Positions 7,411 through 16,245 of a stretch of DNA of 31,271 nucleotides are shown here, one piece after another. Below the pieces are notes generated by a model. That model saw only the letters and a program-made list of their open reading frames with translations. It made no database searches and had not been told where the DNA came from. The position numbers and the translations under genes are program-made. The DNA is from Oribacterium sp. UBA6992 (GTDB lineage: Bacteria > Bacillota > Clostridia > Lachnospirales > Lachnospiraceae). Positions within the stretch are counted from its first letter, which is position 1. Every line of letters starts with the position of its first letter. The stretch spans positions 1 through 31,271 of the forward strand of contig DJXY01000110.1 in assembly GCA_002449915.1 (NCBI GenBank), given 5' to 3'.

Positions 7411-8148
7411 ATGGCAGAACCAGTTGTTGAAATCAAGGATATCCATAAAAGCTTCGGTGCGCTCGAGGTGCTGAAGGGCGTGGATTTCTCGGTAAATGAG
7501 GGAGAGGTTGTCTGCCTCATCGGTCGTTCCGGTTCCGGTAAGTCCACCCTGCTTCGCTGCATTAACCTCCTGGAAAAGCCGGATAAGGGTGTGATCACGG
7601 TTTTTGGTGAGGACATCCTCCATACCCGTAATGTGAATGCGTACCGCGCCAAGGTGGGCATGTGCTTCCAGCAGTTCAATCTCTTTAACAATATGAATGT
7701 GCTTGAGAACTGCGTGTATCCGCAGCGTAAGGTACGGAAGATTTCCAAGGAGGAAGCGGAGAAAAACGCACTGCATTACCTTGATAAGGTAGGCATGCGG
7801 CAATTTGCCGGTGCTAGTGTGCGGACGATTTCCGGCGGACAGAAACAGAGAGTCGCGATCGCAAGAGCACTCTGCATGCAGCCGAAGCTGATGCTTTTTG
7901 ACGAGCCTACTTCCGCGCTGGATCCCGAGATGGTTGGAGAGGTTTTAAATGTTATGAAGGACCTTGCCAATGAGGGTCTTACTATGATCATCGTGACCCA
8001 TGAGATGGGCTTTGCAAGAGAGGTTGCAGACCGGGTTGTCTTTATGGATCAGGGCCGGATTGAGGAGCAGGGAGCTCCGGAGGAGCTTTTTGAGCATCCA
8101 AAGAGCGAGCGGACCATCAGCTTTTTACGCGCATCCGTTAATAAATAA
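7411..8148 (+). CDS. amino-acid ABC transporter ATP-binding protein
   Basis: A 245-residue ATPase of the GlnQ/HisP class that energises the importer. Walker [10 protein letters not shown] is at about residues 38-46, the Q-loop [15 protein letters not shown] at about 87-100, the ABC signature ISGGQKQR at about 140-147, Walker [16 protein letters not shown] at about 160-174 and the switch histidine in [11 protein letters not shown] near 200. All catalytic residues are present. It is the last gene of the riboswitch operon, and a terminator follows within 35 bases. Confidence 0.95.
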   Translation: MAEPVVEIKDIHKSFGALEVLKGVDFSVNEGEVVCLIGRSGSGKSTLLRCINLLEKPDKGVITVFGEDILHTRNVNAYRAKVGMCFQQFNLFNNMNVLENCVYPQRKVRKISKEEAEKNALHYLDKVGMRQFAGASVRTISGGQKQRVAIARALCMQPKLMLFDEPTSALDPEMVGEVLNVMKDLANEGLTMIIVTHEMGFAREVADRVVFMDQGRIEEQGAPEELFEHPKSERTISFLRASVNK

Positions 8149-8179
8149 GAGACATTTTTATAAAGCTGTATTACGATAG

Positions 8180-8213
8180 TACCGGCGGCAGATTTATCTG
8201 CGCCGGTATTTTT
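8180..8213 (+). terminator. intrinsic terminator of the ABC transporter operon
   Basis: TACCGGCGGCAGAT (8180-8193) pairs with ATCTGCGCCGGTA (8196-8208), with one bulged G, followed by a T run. Confidence 0.88.
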
Positions 8214-8253
8214 GCGTATTTATGTGCTTTTACTCTTGCGGCTTTACAGGCTT

Positions 8254-8282
8254 TTGTTTTACGCAAGCTTATACTTTTATAT
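8254..8282 (+). promoter_or_regulatory. possible promoter of sbcDC
   Basis: TTGTTT at 8254-8259 and TTATAT at 8277-8282 with a 17-base spacer, in an AT-rich stretch about 25 bases before the sbcD start. It is moderate in quality but well placed, since a terminator lies just upstream. Confidence 0.4.
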
Positions 8283-8306
8283 ATTTTTAAATCAGGAGGA
8301 GCAGGG

Positions 8307-9467
8307 ATGAAATTTCTGCATCTTGCGGACCTGCATCTGGGCAAGCGGGTGAATGAAATTTCCATGCTGGAGGATCAGAAGGAGATTCTCCGGCAGATTC
8401 TTAGCATTACGGATGAGGAGAAACCGGATGGGATTCTGATTGCGGGGGATATTTATGATAAGCCGGTTCCGCCACAGGAGGCGGTGCAGCTGTTTGATGA
8501 GTTTCTCTATCAGATGTCAAAGCGCAAGCGTACAGACGGCAGCGCACTTCAGGTCTTTATCATCAGCGGAAATCACGACTCTGCAGAGCGGATTGCATTT
8601 GGATCGCGGCTTATGGACCGGACCGGAATCCATCTGTCTCCGGTATATAACGGAACCGTGCAGCCATTTTGCATGCAGGACAGATATGGTGATGTCCGGG
8701 TCTTTCTGCTGCCCTTCATCAAGCCCGGAAATGTCAGAGCAGCCTTTCCGGAGGAGGCGGAGGAGATTGTATCCTATACCGACGCCGTGCGTACAGCCAT
8801 CCGGCATATGGATGTGAATGCATCTGACAGAAATGTGATCGTTACGCATCAGTTTGTCACGGGGGCGGTGCGCTCGGAGTCGGAGGAAATATCAGTAGGT
8901 GGGCTTGATAACGTGGATGCTTCTGTTTTCCAGGCTTTTGACTATGTGGCGCTCGGGCACATTCACGGACCACAGACGATCGGACGTGAGAGCGTACGCT
9001 ATTCGGGTACACCCCTGAAATACTCATTCTCTGAGGTAAAGCAGCAGAAGTCCGTCAGCATCGTGGAGCTTTTAGCCAAGGGTACGGTCAGGATACGGAC
9101 GAGGGAGCTGGTGCCAGTGCATGAAATGCGGGAGATCCGCGGAAGCTATGCGGAGCTTACCGCCCGGCAGAATTATGCCGGTAATCAGGTTCAGGACTAT
9201 CTGCATATCACACTTACGGATGAGACGGACATACCGGATGCCATCGGGAAGCTAAGGACGATTTATCCTAATCTCATGAAGCTTGATTATGATAATCAGA
9301 GGACAAGGATGCATCAGAGTCTGGAGCTTAAGGATAGGGCGGAGCACCGCTCACCGCTGGAGCTGTTTCAGGAATTTTATAAAAGGCAGAACAATCAGGA
9401 GATGTCGGAGGAGCAGAGGAATTTTATGAAGGAAATGATCGAGAGCATCTGGGAGAATGAGTCATGA
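8307..9467 (+). CDS. sbcD: exonuclease SbcD (Mre11-type)
   Basis: The 386-residue nuclease subunit of the SbcCD (Rad50-Mre11-like) complex, which cleaves hairpins and blocked DNA ends during replication and repair. Metallophosphoesterase motifs are in order: DLHLG (8-12), GDIYD (47-51), GNHDS (88-92), THQF with His181, and GHIHGPQ (217-223). These supply the Mn-binding and catalytic residues. The C-terminal third has the helical SbcC-docking region. ATG 8307 follows AGGAGGAG and gives the standard MKFLHLADLHLG start. It overlaps sbcC by four bases (ATGA), consistent with balanced production of the two subunits. Confidence 0.96.
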   Translation: MKFLHLADLHLGKRVNEISMLEDQKEILRQILSITDEEKPDGILIAGDIYDKPVPPQEAVQLFDEFLYQMSKRKRTDGSALQVFIISGNHDSAERIAFGSRLMDRTGIHLSPVYNGTVQPFCMQDRYGDVRVFLLPFIKPGNVRAAFPEEAEEIVSYTDAVRTAIRHMDVNASDRNVIVTHQFVTGAVRSESEEISVGGLDNVDASVFQAFDYVALGHIHGPQTIGRESVRYSGTPLKYSFSEVKQQKSVSIVELLAKGTVRIRTRELVPVHEMREIRGSYAELTARQNYAGNQVQDYLHITLTDETDIPDAIGKLRTIYPNLMKLDYDNQRTRMHQSLELKDRAEHRSPLELFQEFYKRQNNQEMSEEQRNFMKEMIESIWENES

Positions 9468-12241
9468 GACCGGTAAAGCTTGTATTGTCTGCATTTGGAC
9501 CGTATGCCGCAAGAACGGAGATCCCGATGGACGCGCTCGGAAGCAGAGGACTATATCTTATCACGGGCGATACCGGTGCCGGCAAGACGACAATTTTTGA
9601 TGCGATTACATTTGCATTATTTGGTGAGCCGAGCGGTCAGAACCGGGAGGTATCTATGCTCCGGTCCAAATACGCGGAACCGGAGGTACCGACGGAGGTG
9701 ACCCTGGACTTTATGTATAGTGGCAAGCTGTACCAGGTGCGGCGTAACCCGGAGTATGAAAGACCGGCGAAGCGCGGAAGCGGTATGACGAAGCAGAAGG
9801 CGGATGCCGAGCTGACACTGCCGGACGGCACGGTGATTACCCGACAGAAGGATGTGGATCGGAAAATCCGGGAGATTCTGGGTGTGGACCGGAATCAGTT
9901 CTCGCAGATCGCCATGATTGCGCAAGGGGATTTTTTAAGACTCCTGCTGGCGGATACCAGGGAGCGGTCGGAGATTTTCCGGAAGCTGTTCCGGACAGAA
10001 AACTACCAGATCCTCGCAGACCGGCTGAAACAGAAATCCGGGGCATTGCAGGATGCCTGCGAGCGTGCGGAGCAGAGCCTTCAGCAGTATATCTATGGTG
10101 CGGTGGCAGATCCGGAGAGCGCATTTTACGAGAAGCTTAAGCGGATCCAGGATGCACCGGAAGCGCCGGAGACAGAAGCAGATATTGCAGAGCTTCTGAC
10201 AGAGCTCCTCCGGGAGGACCAGGAGAGACAGGATGCGGTAGCAGGTGAGATCAGGACACTGGACGTAAAGCTTAAGGACAATGCCACAAGACTCCAGCAG
10301 GCGGAGTTTTATCATAAGACACGAAGGATGCTGGAGGATACACTTAAAGCACTGACCAAGGCGTCTCCGGAGCTTGACAGGCGGAGACAGATCAAGGAGC
10401 AGGAGGACCAGAGGCAGCCGGAGCGGGAGGAAGTAAGCCGGGGCATTGCCCTGATTGAGCAGGAGCTTCCGGAGTATGATAACCTTGAGGATACACTTCG
10501 GGTGCAGAAGGAGTTGAAAGGAAAAGCGCAGACACTTGCCGGAGCACTTTTAAAGGATCAGGAGGAAAGTACAAGGGAACGGCAGCTGCTTCAGGATAAA
10601 AAAACAGAGCTTAGCGCGTTGGGAGATGCTGCGGCAGTTAAGGAGAGACTCACTGCAAAAAAGACGGAGATTGACCGCCGGATGCAGGATTTAAGCGCAC
10701 TCTGGAAGAAAATAAAGGCACATGAGGAGCAGAAAAAGCAGCTGGAGGAAGTGAGAAAGCAGTATCTTAAAGCGGCAGGAGAGGCAGAAGAAGCGGCACA
10801 AACCTATGTAAGCTTAAACCGTGCATTTCTGGATGAGCAGGCAGGGATTCTGGCAGAGCAGCTGGAGGAGGGGCAGCCATGCCCCGTATGCGGATCATTG
10901 CATCATCCTGCTCCGGCAGGGAAATCCGCCAAGGCACCTACCGAAGCGGCGCTGGAGCAGGCGCGGAAAACCTCGGAAAAGCTAAGTAAAACCGCATCCG
11001 ATTTAAGCGCTCTGACGCATGGACGGATGGGCGAGTATGAGACAGAGGAAGCAAACATCCGCACCATAGCCGGGGAGCTGCTGGGGGAGCTCGCTCCGGA
11101 AGAAATCCGGGAGCGGACACGCACACTTGGAAATATGCTCTACCAGGAGAGCGGGAAGCTTAAGCTGGAAATCGAAAAGGCAGAGAAACAGGCAATACGG
11201 AAAAGTGCGCTGGAACAGGAGATTCCTAAAAAAGAGGCGGAGCTTCTGGCACGGGATCAGGAGATCGAGAAGCGGAAGCTTCAAGTCCAGGAGCTTACCA
11301 TCCGGGGAGAAGAGAGTGATCAGGCGGTCGTCGCACTGCAAAAGAAGCTGAAATATGCTGGTAAAGCCGATGCTCTACATGAGAAACAGCGACTTGAGGA
11401 ACTTAAAACACGCATGGACCAGAGTCTCAAGACAGCGGAAGAGAAGCTTATGGAAGCGCAGCAGGAGCTCACGCGTCTTACAGGACAGAAGGAGCAGCTG
11501 GAAAAGGAGCTTGCGCAGCAGACCCCGCTTGACTATGACAAAGAGATGGCAGCTGAGCGTGCGCTGAGCGCGGAACGGGATCAAAAGAGAGCTGAGGCGC
11601 AGAAGCTCCATGCCAGGATTTCTGCGAATGCTTCCGCTCTTACCCATATCCGCGAGCGCTCCGGTGAACTAAAAGCGCTAAGGCAGCAATGGGGCTGGGT
11701 CAGGGCACTCTCCAATACAGCAAACGGAACCATCACTGGCAAGGAGCGTGTGATGCTGGAGACATGGATCCAGACAAGCTATTTTGACCGGATCCTTGCA
11801 AGAGCCAATACCCGGCTCATGGTTATGTCCGATGGACAGTATGAGCTTAAGCGGCGGGAGACCGCGGAGAATCTTCGTTCACAGAGCGGACTGGACCTCG
11901 ATGTCATTGATCATTACAACGGTACGGAACGCTCGGTACGCAGTCTCTCCGGAGGAGAGTCCTTTAAGGCATCTTTGTCACTGGCACTGGGGCTCTCGGA
12001 TGAGATTCAGTCCTCGGCGGGCGGGATCCGGCTGGATACCATGTTTGTGGATGAGGGCTTCGGTTCGCTGGATGAGGAATCACTGGGACAGGCAATCCGG
12101 GCGCTGGAGAGTTTGAGTGAGGGTAACCGTCTGGTAGGTATCATCTCTCATGTAGCAGAGCTAAAGGACAAGATCGGGCGACAGATTGTCGTTAGCAAAG
12201 AGCGCAGCGGCGGCAGCAAGGTGGAAATTATTACTGACTGA
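9464..12241 (+). CDS. sbcC: exonuclease SbcC (Rad50-type SMC ATPase)
   Basis: The 925-residue ATPase and coiled-coil subunit of SbcCD. Walker A GDTGAGKTT is at 35-43. Long charged coiled coils run from about 180 to 450 and 490 to 740, hinged by the zinc-hook CPVCG (Cys473, Cys476). The ABC signature LSGGESFKASLSLAL starts at 828, and Walker B FVDEGFGSLDEES has Asp863 and Glu864. Length is in the normal range for clostridial SbcC. The protein tethers DNA ends through hook dimerisation and uses ATP to control SbcD. It starts inside the sbcD stop and ends one base before a strong terminator. Confidence 0.96.
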   Translation: MRPVKLVLSAFGPYAARTEIPMDALGSRGLYLITGDTGAGKTTIFDAITFALFGEPSGQNREVSMLRSKYAEPEVPTEVTLDFMYSGKLYQVRRNPEYERPAKRGSGMTKQKADAELTLPDGTVITRQKDVDRKIREILGVDRNQFSQIAMIAQGDFLRLLLADTRERSEIFRKLFRTENYQILADRLKQKSGALQDACERAEQSLQQYIYGAVADPESAFYEKLKRIQDAPEAPETEADIAELLTELLREDQERQDAVAGEIRTLDVKLKDNATRLQQAEFYHKTRRMLEDTLKALTKASPELDRRRQIKEQEDQRQPEREEVSRGIALIEQELPEYDNLEDTLRVQKELKGKAQTLAGALLKDQEESTRERQLLQDKKTELSALGDAAAVKERLTAKKTEIDRRMQDLSALWKKIKAHEEQKKQLEEVRKQYLKAAGEAEEAAQTYVSLNRAFLDEQAGILAEQLEEGQPCPVCGSLHHPAPAGKSAKAPTEAALEQARKTSEKLSKTASDLSALTHGRMGEYETEEANIRTIAGELLGELAPEEIRERTRTLGNMLYQESGKLKLEIEKAEKQAIRKSALEQEIPKKEAELLARDQEIEKRKLQVQELTIRGEESDQAVVALQKKLKYAGKADALHEKQRLEELKTRMDQSLKTAEEKLMEAQQELTRLTGQKEQLEKELAQQTPLDYDKEMAAERALSAERDQKRAEAQKLHARISANASALTHIRERSGELKALRQQWGWVRALSNTANGTITGKERVMLETWIQTSYFDRILARANTRLMVMSDGQYELKRRETAENLRSQSGLDLDVIDHYNGTERSVRSLSGGESFKASLSLALGLSDEIQSSAGGIRLDTMFVDEGFGSLDEESLGQAIRALESLSEGNRLVGIISHVAELKDKIGRQIVVSKERSGGSKVEIITD

Positions 12242-12290
12242 CAAAAAGCCATAAAACGTCAAAAATTAGACGTTTTATGGCTTTTTGTAT
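12241..12290 (+). terminator. intrinsic terminator of sbcDC
   Basis: A perfect 20-bp inverted repeat (12241-12260 with 12269-12288) around an eight-base AT loop. The arms carry A and T runs, so it could also work in the other direction. Confidence 0.92.
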
Positions 12291-12333
12291 ATTTATTTAT
12301 GCTTTACAGCATGGAAAACCGTCAATCTTTCTG

Positions 12334-12361
12334 TTGACTTAGGTGGAAATTCTGCTAATAT
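12334..12361 (+). promoter_or_regulatory. promoter of the fatty acid synthesis operon
   Basis: TTGACT at 12334-12339 and TAATAT at 12356-12361 with a 16-base spacer. Transcription is expected near 12368, leaving a leader of about 50 AT-rich bases that holds two inverted repeats. Confidence 0.65.
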
Positions 12362-12371
12362 TTGATTTTGT

Positions 12372-12403
12372 AATTTTACATAAAATTATTTAACTAAAAT
12401 AAT
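12372..12403 (+). promoter_or_regulatory. putative operator: AT-rich inverted repeats after the fab promoter
   Basis: Two overlapping palindromes follow the predicted transcription start. AATTTTA-CA-TAAAATT is at 12372-12387, and ATTATTT-AACTA-AAATAAT at 12385-12403. Their place just downstream of the promoter suits a repressor roadblock. The FabT-like regulator encoded at the end of this cluster is the obvious candidate, but the sequence is not the streptococcal FabT box, so this is inference. Confidence 0.45.
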
Positions 12404-12417
12404 GAAAGAGGTATGAT

Positions 12418-12639
12418 ATGAAATTTGATGAGCTTAAAAAGATTATTGTTGACACGCTTGCCTGCGATGAGGACAAGGTAACTCCGGAAGCAAGTCTGGT
12501 GGATGACCTGGAGATTGATTCTCTATCTCTCGTAGAGCTGCACATGGCTCTTGAGGATGCCGTCGGTAAGACGATTCCGGATGGAGAAATCGGAAAGCTT
12601 CAGACGGTGGAGGATATCCTCAAATACCTCAATGCCTAA
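12418..12639 (+). CDS. acpP: acyl carrier protein
   Basis: A 73-residue ACP that carries growing acyl chains on a 4'-phosphopantetheine arm. The attachment serine lies in DLEIDSLSLVELHMALED (the DSL motif, Ser at about residue 37), followed by the usual acidic recognition helix. ATG 12418 has AAAGAGG six bases upstream; an ATG at 12413 is out of frame. It is first in the fatty acid synthesis operon, 63 bases before accD. Its divergence from housekeeping ACP sequences is small, and nothing suggests a secondary-metabolism role. Confidence 0.95.
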   Translation: MKFDELKKIIVDTLACDEDKVTPEASLVDDLEIDSLSLVELHMALEDAVGKTIPDGEIGKLQTVEDILKYLNA

Positions 12640-12702
12640 GTCTATGGTCCGGGTATTTTGTAACAGTGAGATCCTGGTATTAAGATCAAAGGAGGCTTCT
12701 CA

Positions 12703-13518
12703 ATGGAATTACCGGTATTTAAAATCCCTTCCGGCTTTATCAGCTGCCGTGCCTGCGGCAGAAGGGCGTTGAAAATCCGCTGGAAAAATAACATGAATGT
12801 GTGTCCGATGTGTGGTCATTACAGTCCCCTGACGGCGTATGAGCGGCTGTCTCTTGTTTTTGACAAGGGAAGCTTCCGGGAACTGGATCGCGAAATTAAA
12901 GCATCCGACCCGCTGAAATTTCCGGGATATCAGGATAAGATCCGGGATCAGGAAAAAAAGACCGGACTCAGAGAGTCGGTGGTATCGGGTGTTGGAAGCA
13001 TCGGAGGCATTAAGACCGTTGTTTCAGTGCAGGATAGCCGATTCTTTATGGGTTCCATGTCCCGGGCGGTAGGTGAAAAAATCACAGAAGCTGTGGAATA
13101 TGCCGAGGCCAACCGCCTGCCGCTGATCATTTTTTCTGCGAGTGGAGGTGCGAGGATGCAGGAGGGAATCTTCAGTCTCATGCAGATGGCAAAGACCAGT
13201 GCTGCTGTGCAGCAGTTCTCGGAGCATGGCGGTTTATTTATAAGCTATCTTACGCATCCGACCACCGGAGGCGTCACCGCGAGCTTTGCTTCACTTGGAG
13301 ACATTACGCTGGCAGAGCCGGGCGCGCTGATTGGGTTTGCCGGACCCAGAGTGATCGAGCAGACCATCGGTGAGAAGCTGCCCAAGGGCTTCCAGAGAAG
13401 CGAGTATCTGGAGCAGCAGGGCTTTGTAGACCGGATTGTCGAGCGGAAGGATATGAGAGCCGTACTGATCGACTTGCTGCAGCTGCATGTTGATTCCAGC
13501 CGCAGAGAAATGGCGTAA
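12703..13518 (+). CDS. accD: acetyl-CoA carboxylase carboxyltransferase subunit beta
   Basis: A 271-residue subunit that, with AccA, transfers the carboxyl group from carboxybiotin to acetyl-CoA to form malonyl-CoA. The N-terminal four-cysteine zinc ribbon is present (Cys15, Cys18, Cys34, Cys37 in CRACG and CPMCG). The crotonase-like carboxyltransferase core includes FSASGGARMQEG and HPTTGGVTASFASLGD, with the oxyanion-type glycines. ATG 12703 is preceded by AAAGGAGG. The accA gene follows after 11 bases with its own AGGAGG, so the alpha and beta chains are co-produced. The biotin carrier AccB and biotin carboxylase AccC that must partner it are not in this window. Confidence 0.95.
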   Translation: MELPVFKIPSGFISCRACGRRALKIRWKNNMNVCPMCGHYSPLTAYERLSLVFDKGSFRELDREIKASDPLKFPGYQDKIRDQEKKTGLRESVVSGVGSIGGIKTVVSVQDSRFFMGSMSRAVGEKITEAVEYAEANRLPLIIFSASGGARMQEGIFSLMQMAKTSAAVQQFSEHGGLFISYLTHPTTGGVTASFASLGDITLAEPGALIGFAGPRVIEQTIGEKLPKGFQRSEYLEQQGFVDRIVERKDMRAVLIDLLQLHVDSSRREMA

Positions 13519-13529
13519 GGAGGCTTAGC

Positions 13530-14342
13530 ATGGTGGAAAATCAAGGTAAGGAGACCCGGACATGTACGGCGGCAGAGCGGGTGCGGATTGCGCGTAATCC
13601 CGAGCGTCCGCATATTACGGATTTTATTGAGCACCTGTTTACAGACTTTTTTGAGCAGAAGGGAGATCATCTGTATGAGGATGATCTCAGCATTTACGGT
13701 GGGATTGCCCGCTTCAGGGGTGTGCCGGTGACAGTGCTCGGACACCGTAAGGGCAGGACTACAGAGGAGAATGTGCGCTTTAACTTTGGTATGCCGCGAC
13801 CCGAGGGATATCGCAAGGCTCTGCGTATGATGGAGGAGGCAGAGAAATTTGACCGTCCGATTATTACGTTTATTGATACTCCCGGAGCATATCCCGGTAA
13901 GGAAGCCGAGGAGCATGGACAGGGAGAAGCGATTGCGAGAAATCTTGCGGCAATGAGCAAGTATACGGTGCCGGTGATTTCCGTCGTCACCGGAGAAGGA
14001 AATTCCGGCGGCGCGCTCGCAATTGGTGTCGCCAATCGGATCCTCATGCTGGAGAATGCAGTATATTCCGTGCTGAGTCCGGAGGGCTTTGCATCGATCC
14101 TCTGGAAGGATCCGTCCCGTCATGAGGAGGCAGCGGAAGTGATGAAGCTGACAGCACAGGATCTTTTTCATGCGGGTGTCGCCGATGTAGTGGTTTCTGA
14201 GCCTGCGGGCGGAGCTCATAAAGATCCGGGGGCGCTTTACCGGAATCTTGATAAGGCGTTAAGCGACTGTCTTACAGAGCTCCGGAAGCTCTCTCCGGAG
14301 GAGCTTCGGAAAGACCGGATGGAGAAATACAGAAGGATATGA
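13530..14342 (+). CDS. accA: acetyl-CoA carboxylase carboxyltransferase subunit alpha
   Basis: A 270-residue partner of AccD, slightly shorter than the Gram-negative subunit because its N-terminal extension is reduced. Recognisable core segments are RPHITDFIEHLFTDFFE, GHRKGRTTEENVRFNFGMPRPEGYRKALRMM, FIDTPGAYPG and the carboxyltransferase glycine-rich loop TGEGNSGGALAIG followed by YSVLSPEGFASILWKD. It completes the heterotetrameric carboxyltransferase. The last codons overlap the fabH start (ATGA at 14339-14342), tying it to the elongation genes. Confidence 0.95.
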   Translation: MVENQGKETRTCTAAERVRIARNPERPHITDFIEHLFTDFFEQKGDHLYEDDLSIYGGIARFRGVPVTVLGHRKGRTTEENVRFNFGMPRPEGYRKALRMMEEAEKFDRPIITFIDTPGAYPGKEAEEHGQGEAIARNLAAMSKYTVPVISVVTGEGNSGGALAIGVANRILMLENAVYSVLSPEGFASILWKDPSRHEEAAEVMKLTAQDLFHAGVADVVVSEPAGGAHKDPGALYRNLDKALSDCLTELRKLSPEELRKDRMEKYRRI

Positions 14343-15337
14343 GAGCAATTGAAATTATAGGAACGGGTTCCTGTGTTCCACATCATACGATTACAAACGA
14401 TGAACTTGCCCAAAGCATCGATACCAGTGATGCATGGATTTATCCGCGCACGGGGATCCATGCACGGGAGTTCTGCACTGCCAGGCAAAGTACGGTCACC
14501 ATGGCTGTCGAGGCTGCGCGGAAAGCAGTGGCTGACGCAGGCATTCCCGTTACAGGGATCCGCGCGGTGCTTGTAGCCACGATGTCTCCGGATTTTTCCA
14601 CGCCGAGTACAGCGTGCTTTGTTTCGGAAGCATTAAAGCTGCGTGAGGATACTGCGGCACTGGATCTCAATGCTGCCTGCAGCGGCTTTATTTATGCGCT
14701 TGAGACAGCGAGGGGTATATTGTCCGGTATACAGGAGATGGAGCAGGGGGATGCGCCGTTATATGCCCTTGTGATCGGAGCCGAGCAGCTCTCCCGACTC
14801 CTTAAGCTTGAGGACCGTACCACTTCCGTCCTGTTTGGGGATGGAGCAGGAGCCGTGATCGTAAAGCTCACGGAGGCGGGGCGAAGCGATTACGCTATAA
14901 CGCTCGGCTCACGGGGCTCCCGGGATATCCTGGCGCCGGGGCTGTATACCGGTGCTATTGACAAAAGCGTGGATCATATGGTGATGGACGGCAAGGCTGT
15001 TTTTGTTTTTGCCGTTGAGATTATTCCGAGGCTGATTGAGAGGGTACTTCGTCTGAGTGGTTCGGACCTTGCGCAGATCGATTATGTCCTTTGCCACCAG
15101 GCGAATGCACGGATCATCCGGCATGTGGTGCGGAAGCTGCAGGTACCGGAAGCGAAGTTTCCGATGAACATGGAGCGTCTGGGAAATACCAGTGCGGCTT
15201 CGATCCCTATTTTACTCGATGAAATGCATGGCAATGGAACGCTCAGGGGCGGAGAGAAGCTGCTCCTTGCAGGCTTTGGCGGAGGACTTACCTTTGGTGG
15301 TATGCAGCTTAGGTTCCGCCCGGAGGATAGAACATGA
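14339..15337 (+). CDS. fabH: 3-oxoacyl-ACP synthase III
   Basis: A 332-residue condensing enzyme that starts chain synthesis by joining an acyl-CoA primer with malonyl-ACP. The catalytic triad is intact: Cys114 in LNAACSGF, His254 in CHQANARI and Asn284 in GNTSAAS. The thiolase-fold landmarks WIYPRTGI and FGDGAGAVIV are also present. It overlaps accA by four bases and fabK by four bases. Primer choice (straight or branched acyl-CoA) cannot be judged from sequence alone. Confidence 0.95.
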   Translation: MRAIEIIGTGSCVPHHTITNDELAQSIDTSDAWIYPRTGIHAREFCTARQSTVTMAVEAARKAVADAGIPVTGIRAVLVATMSPDFSTPSTACFVSEALKLREDTAALDLNAACSGFIYALETARGILSGIQEMEQGDAPLYALVIGAEQLSRLLKLEDRTTSVLFGDGAGAVIVKLTEAGRSDYAITLGSRGSRDILAPGLYTGAIDKSVDHMVMDGKAVFVFAVEIIPRLIERVLRLSGSDLAQIDYVLCHQANARIIRHVVRKLQVPEAKFPMNMERLGNTSAASIPILLDEMHGNGTLRGGEKLLLAGFGGGLTFGGMQLRFRPEDRT

Positions 15338-16245
15338 AATATTTAAATGAAATCTTAGACATAAAATATCCGGTGATTCAGGGCGGCATGGCCAACATTG
15401 CCACCGGAGCATTTGCTGCAGCCTGCTCTCAGGCGGGCGCACTCGGCATGATTGCAACCGGGGGCATCCGGGAGGCGGAAATGCTGAGAGAGGAGATCCG
15501 TACAGCCCGGAAGCTGACTGACCAGCCCTTTGGCGTTAATCTTATGCTGATGCATCCGCTGACAGATGCGTTTGTAAAAATCTGCTGCGAGGAGAGGGTT
15601 CCGGTGGTGACAACCGGGGCCGGAAATCCCGGACAGTACATGGAGCAGTTTAAAGCGGCGGGAATCCTGGTAATCCCAGTTGTCGGCGCGCCGATCCTTG
15701 CAAAGCATCTGGAACGGCTGGGTGCAGATGCAATAATCGCGGAGGGCTGCGAGAGCGGAGGACATGTGGGAGAGATGACCACCATGACACTGGTACCGCA
15801 GACAGTGGATGCTGTGCAGATTCCGGTGATTGCCGCCGGAGGGATTGCGGACCATCGTCAGTTCCGGGCGGCGATGGCGCTTGGCGCCTGTGGAGTGCAG
15901 GTGGGTACGGTGCTGCTCGCCTCGGAGGAGTGTCCGATCCATGATGCCTATAAGCAGGCGCTCATTAAGGCCAGGGGATCAGATACGGTAGTGACCGGCA
16001 GAATCTCCGGTACACCGGTACGGGTTCTTAAAAATCAGATGACCAAGGAGTATATCCGGAGGGAGAAAGCAGGTGCCGATAAGCTGGAGCTTGAGAGATT
16101 TACTCTGGGGAGTCTCCGCCGTGCGGTTTTTGAGGGTGACACCAAAACAGGATCCCTGATGGCAGGGCAGACCTGTGGACAGGTGGAGAGGATCCGTCCG
16201 GTTTCAGAGATTCTTGCCGGGATCTGCGGAGGTTTTGAGGGATGA
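15334..16245 (+). CDS. fabK: enoyl-ACP reductase II (FabK, FMN-dependent)
   Basis: A 303-residue flavoenzyme of the nitronate-monooxygenase/IMPDH-like TIM-barrel fold that reduces trans-2-enoyl-ACP in the last step of each elongation cycle. Characteristic segments are YPVIQGGMANIATGAFAAA at the start, the GAGNPGQ loop, AEGCESGGHVGEMTTMTLVPQ with the catalytic-region histidine near residue 144, and the phosphate-binding AAGGIADHRQFRAAMALGACGVQVGT. FabK rather than FabI is usual in many Clostridia and streptococci and makes the pathway insensitive to FabI inhibitors such as triclosan. It overlaps both neighbours by four bases. Confidence 0.93.
   Translation: MKYLNEILDIKYPVIQGGMANIATGAFAAACSQAGALGMIATGGIREAEMLREEIRTARKLTDQPFGVNLMLMHPLTDAFVKICCEERVPVVTTGAGNPGQYMEQFKAAGILVIPVVGAPILAKHLERLGADAIIAEGCESGGHVGEMTTMTLVPQTVDAVQIPVIAAGGIADHRQFRAAMALGACGVQVGTVLLASEECPIHDAYKQALIKARGSDTVVTGRISGTPVRVLKNQMTKEYIRREKAGADKLELERFTLGSLRRAVFEGDTKTGSLMAGQTCGQVERIRPVSEILAGICGGFEG

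Noticed and set aside
6619..7803. 394-codon open frame antisense to the ABC permease and ATPase
   Set aside because: It lies wholly opposite well-supported transporter genes, has a His/Asn-rich composition typical of an antisense reading, no ribosome binding site and no recognisable domain.
12372..12403. Canonical FabT (TTTGA..TCAAA) or FapR operator
   Set aside because: Only a TTTGAT half-site (12361-12366 region) is present; the palindromes here have different arms, so I describe them as putative operators only.
13245..14219. 324-codon frame antisense to accD/accA
   Set aside because: Opposite two conserved carboxylase genes; composition and lack of motifs indicate a shadow.
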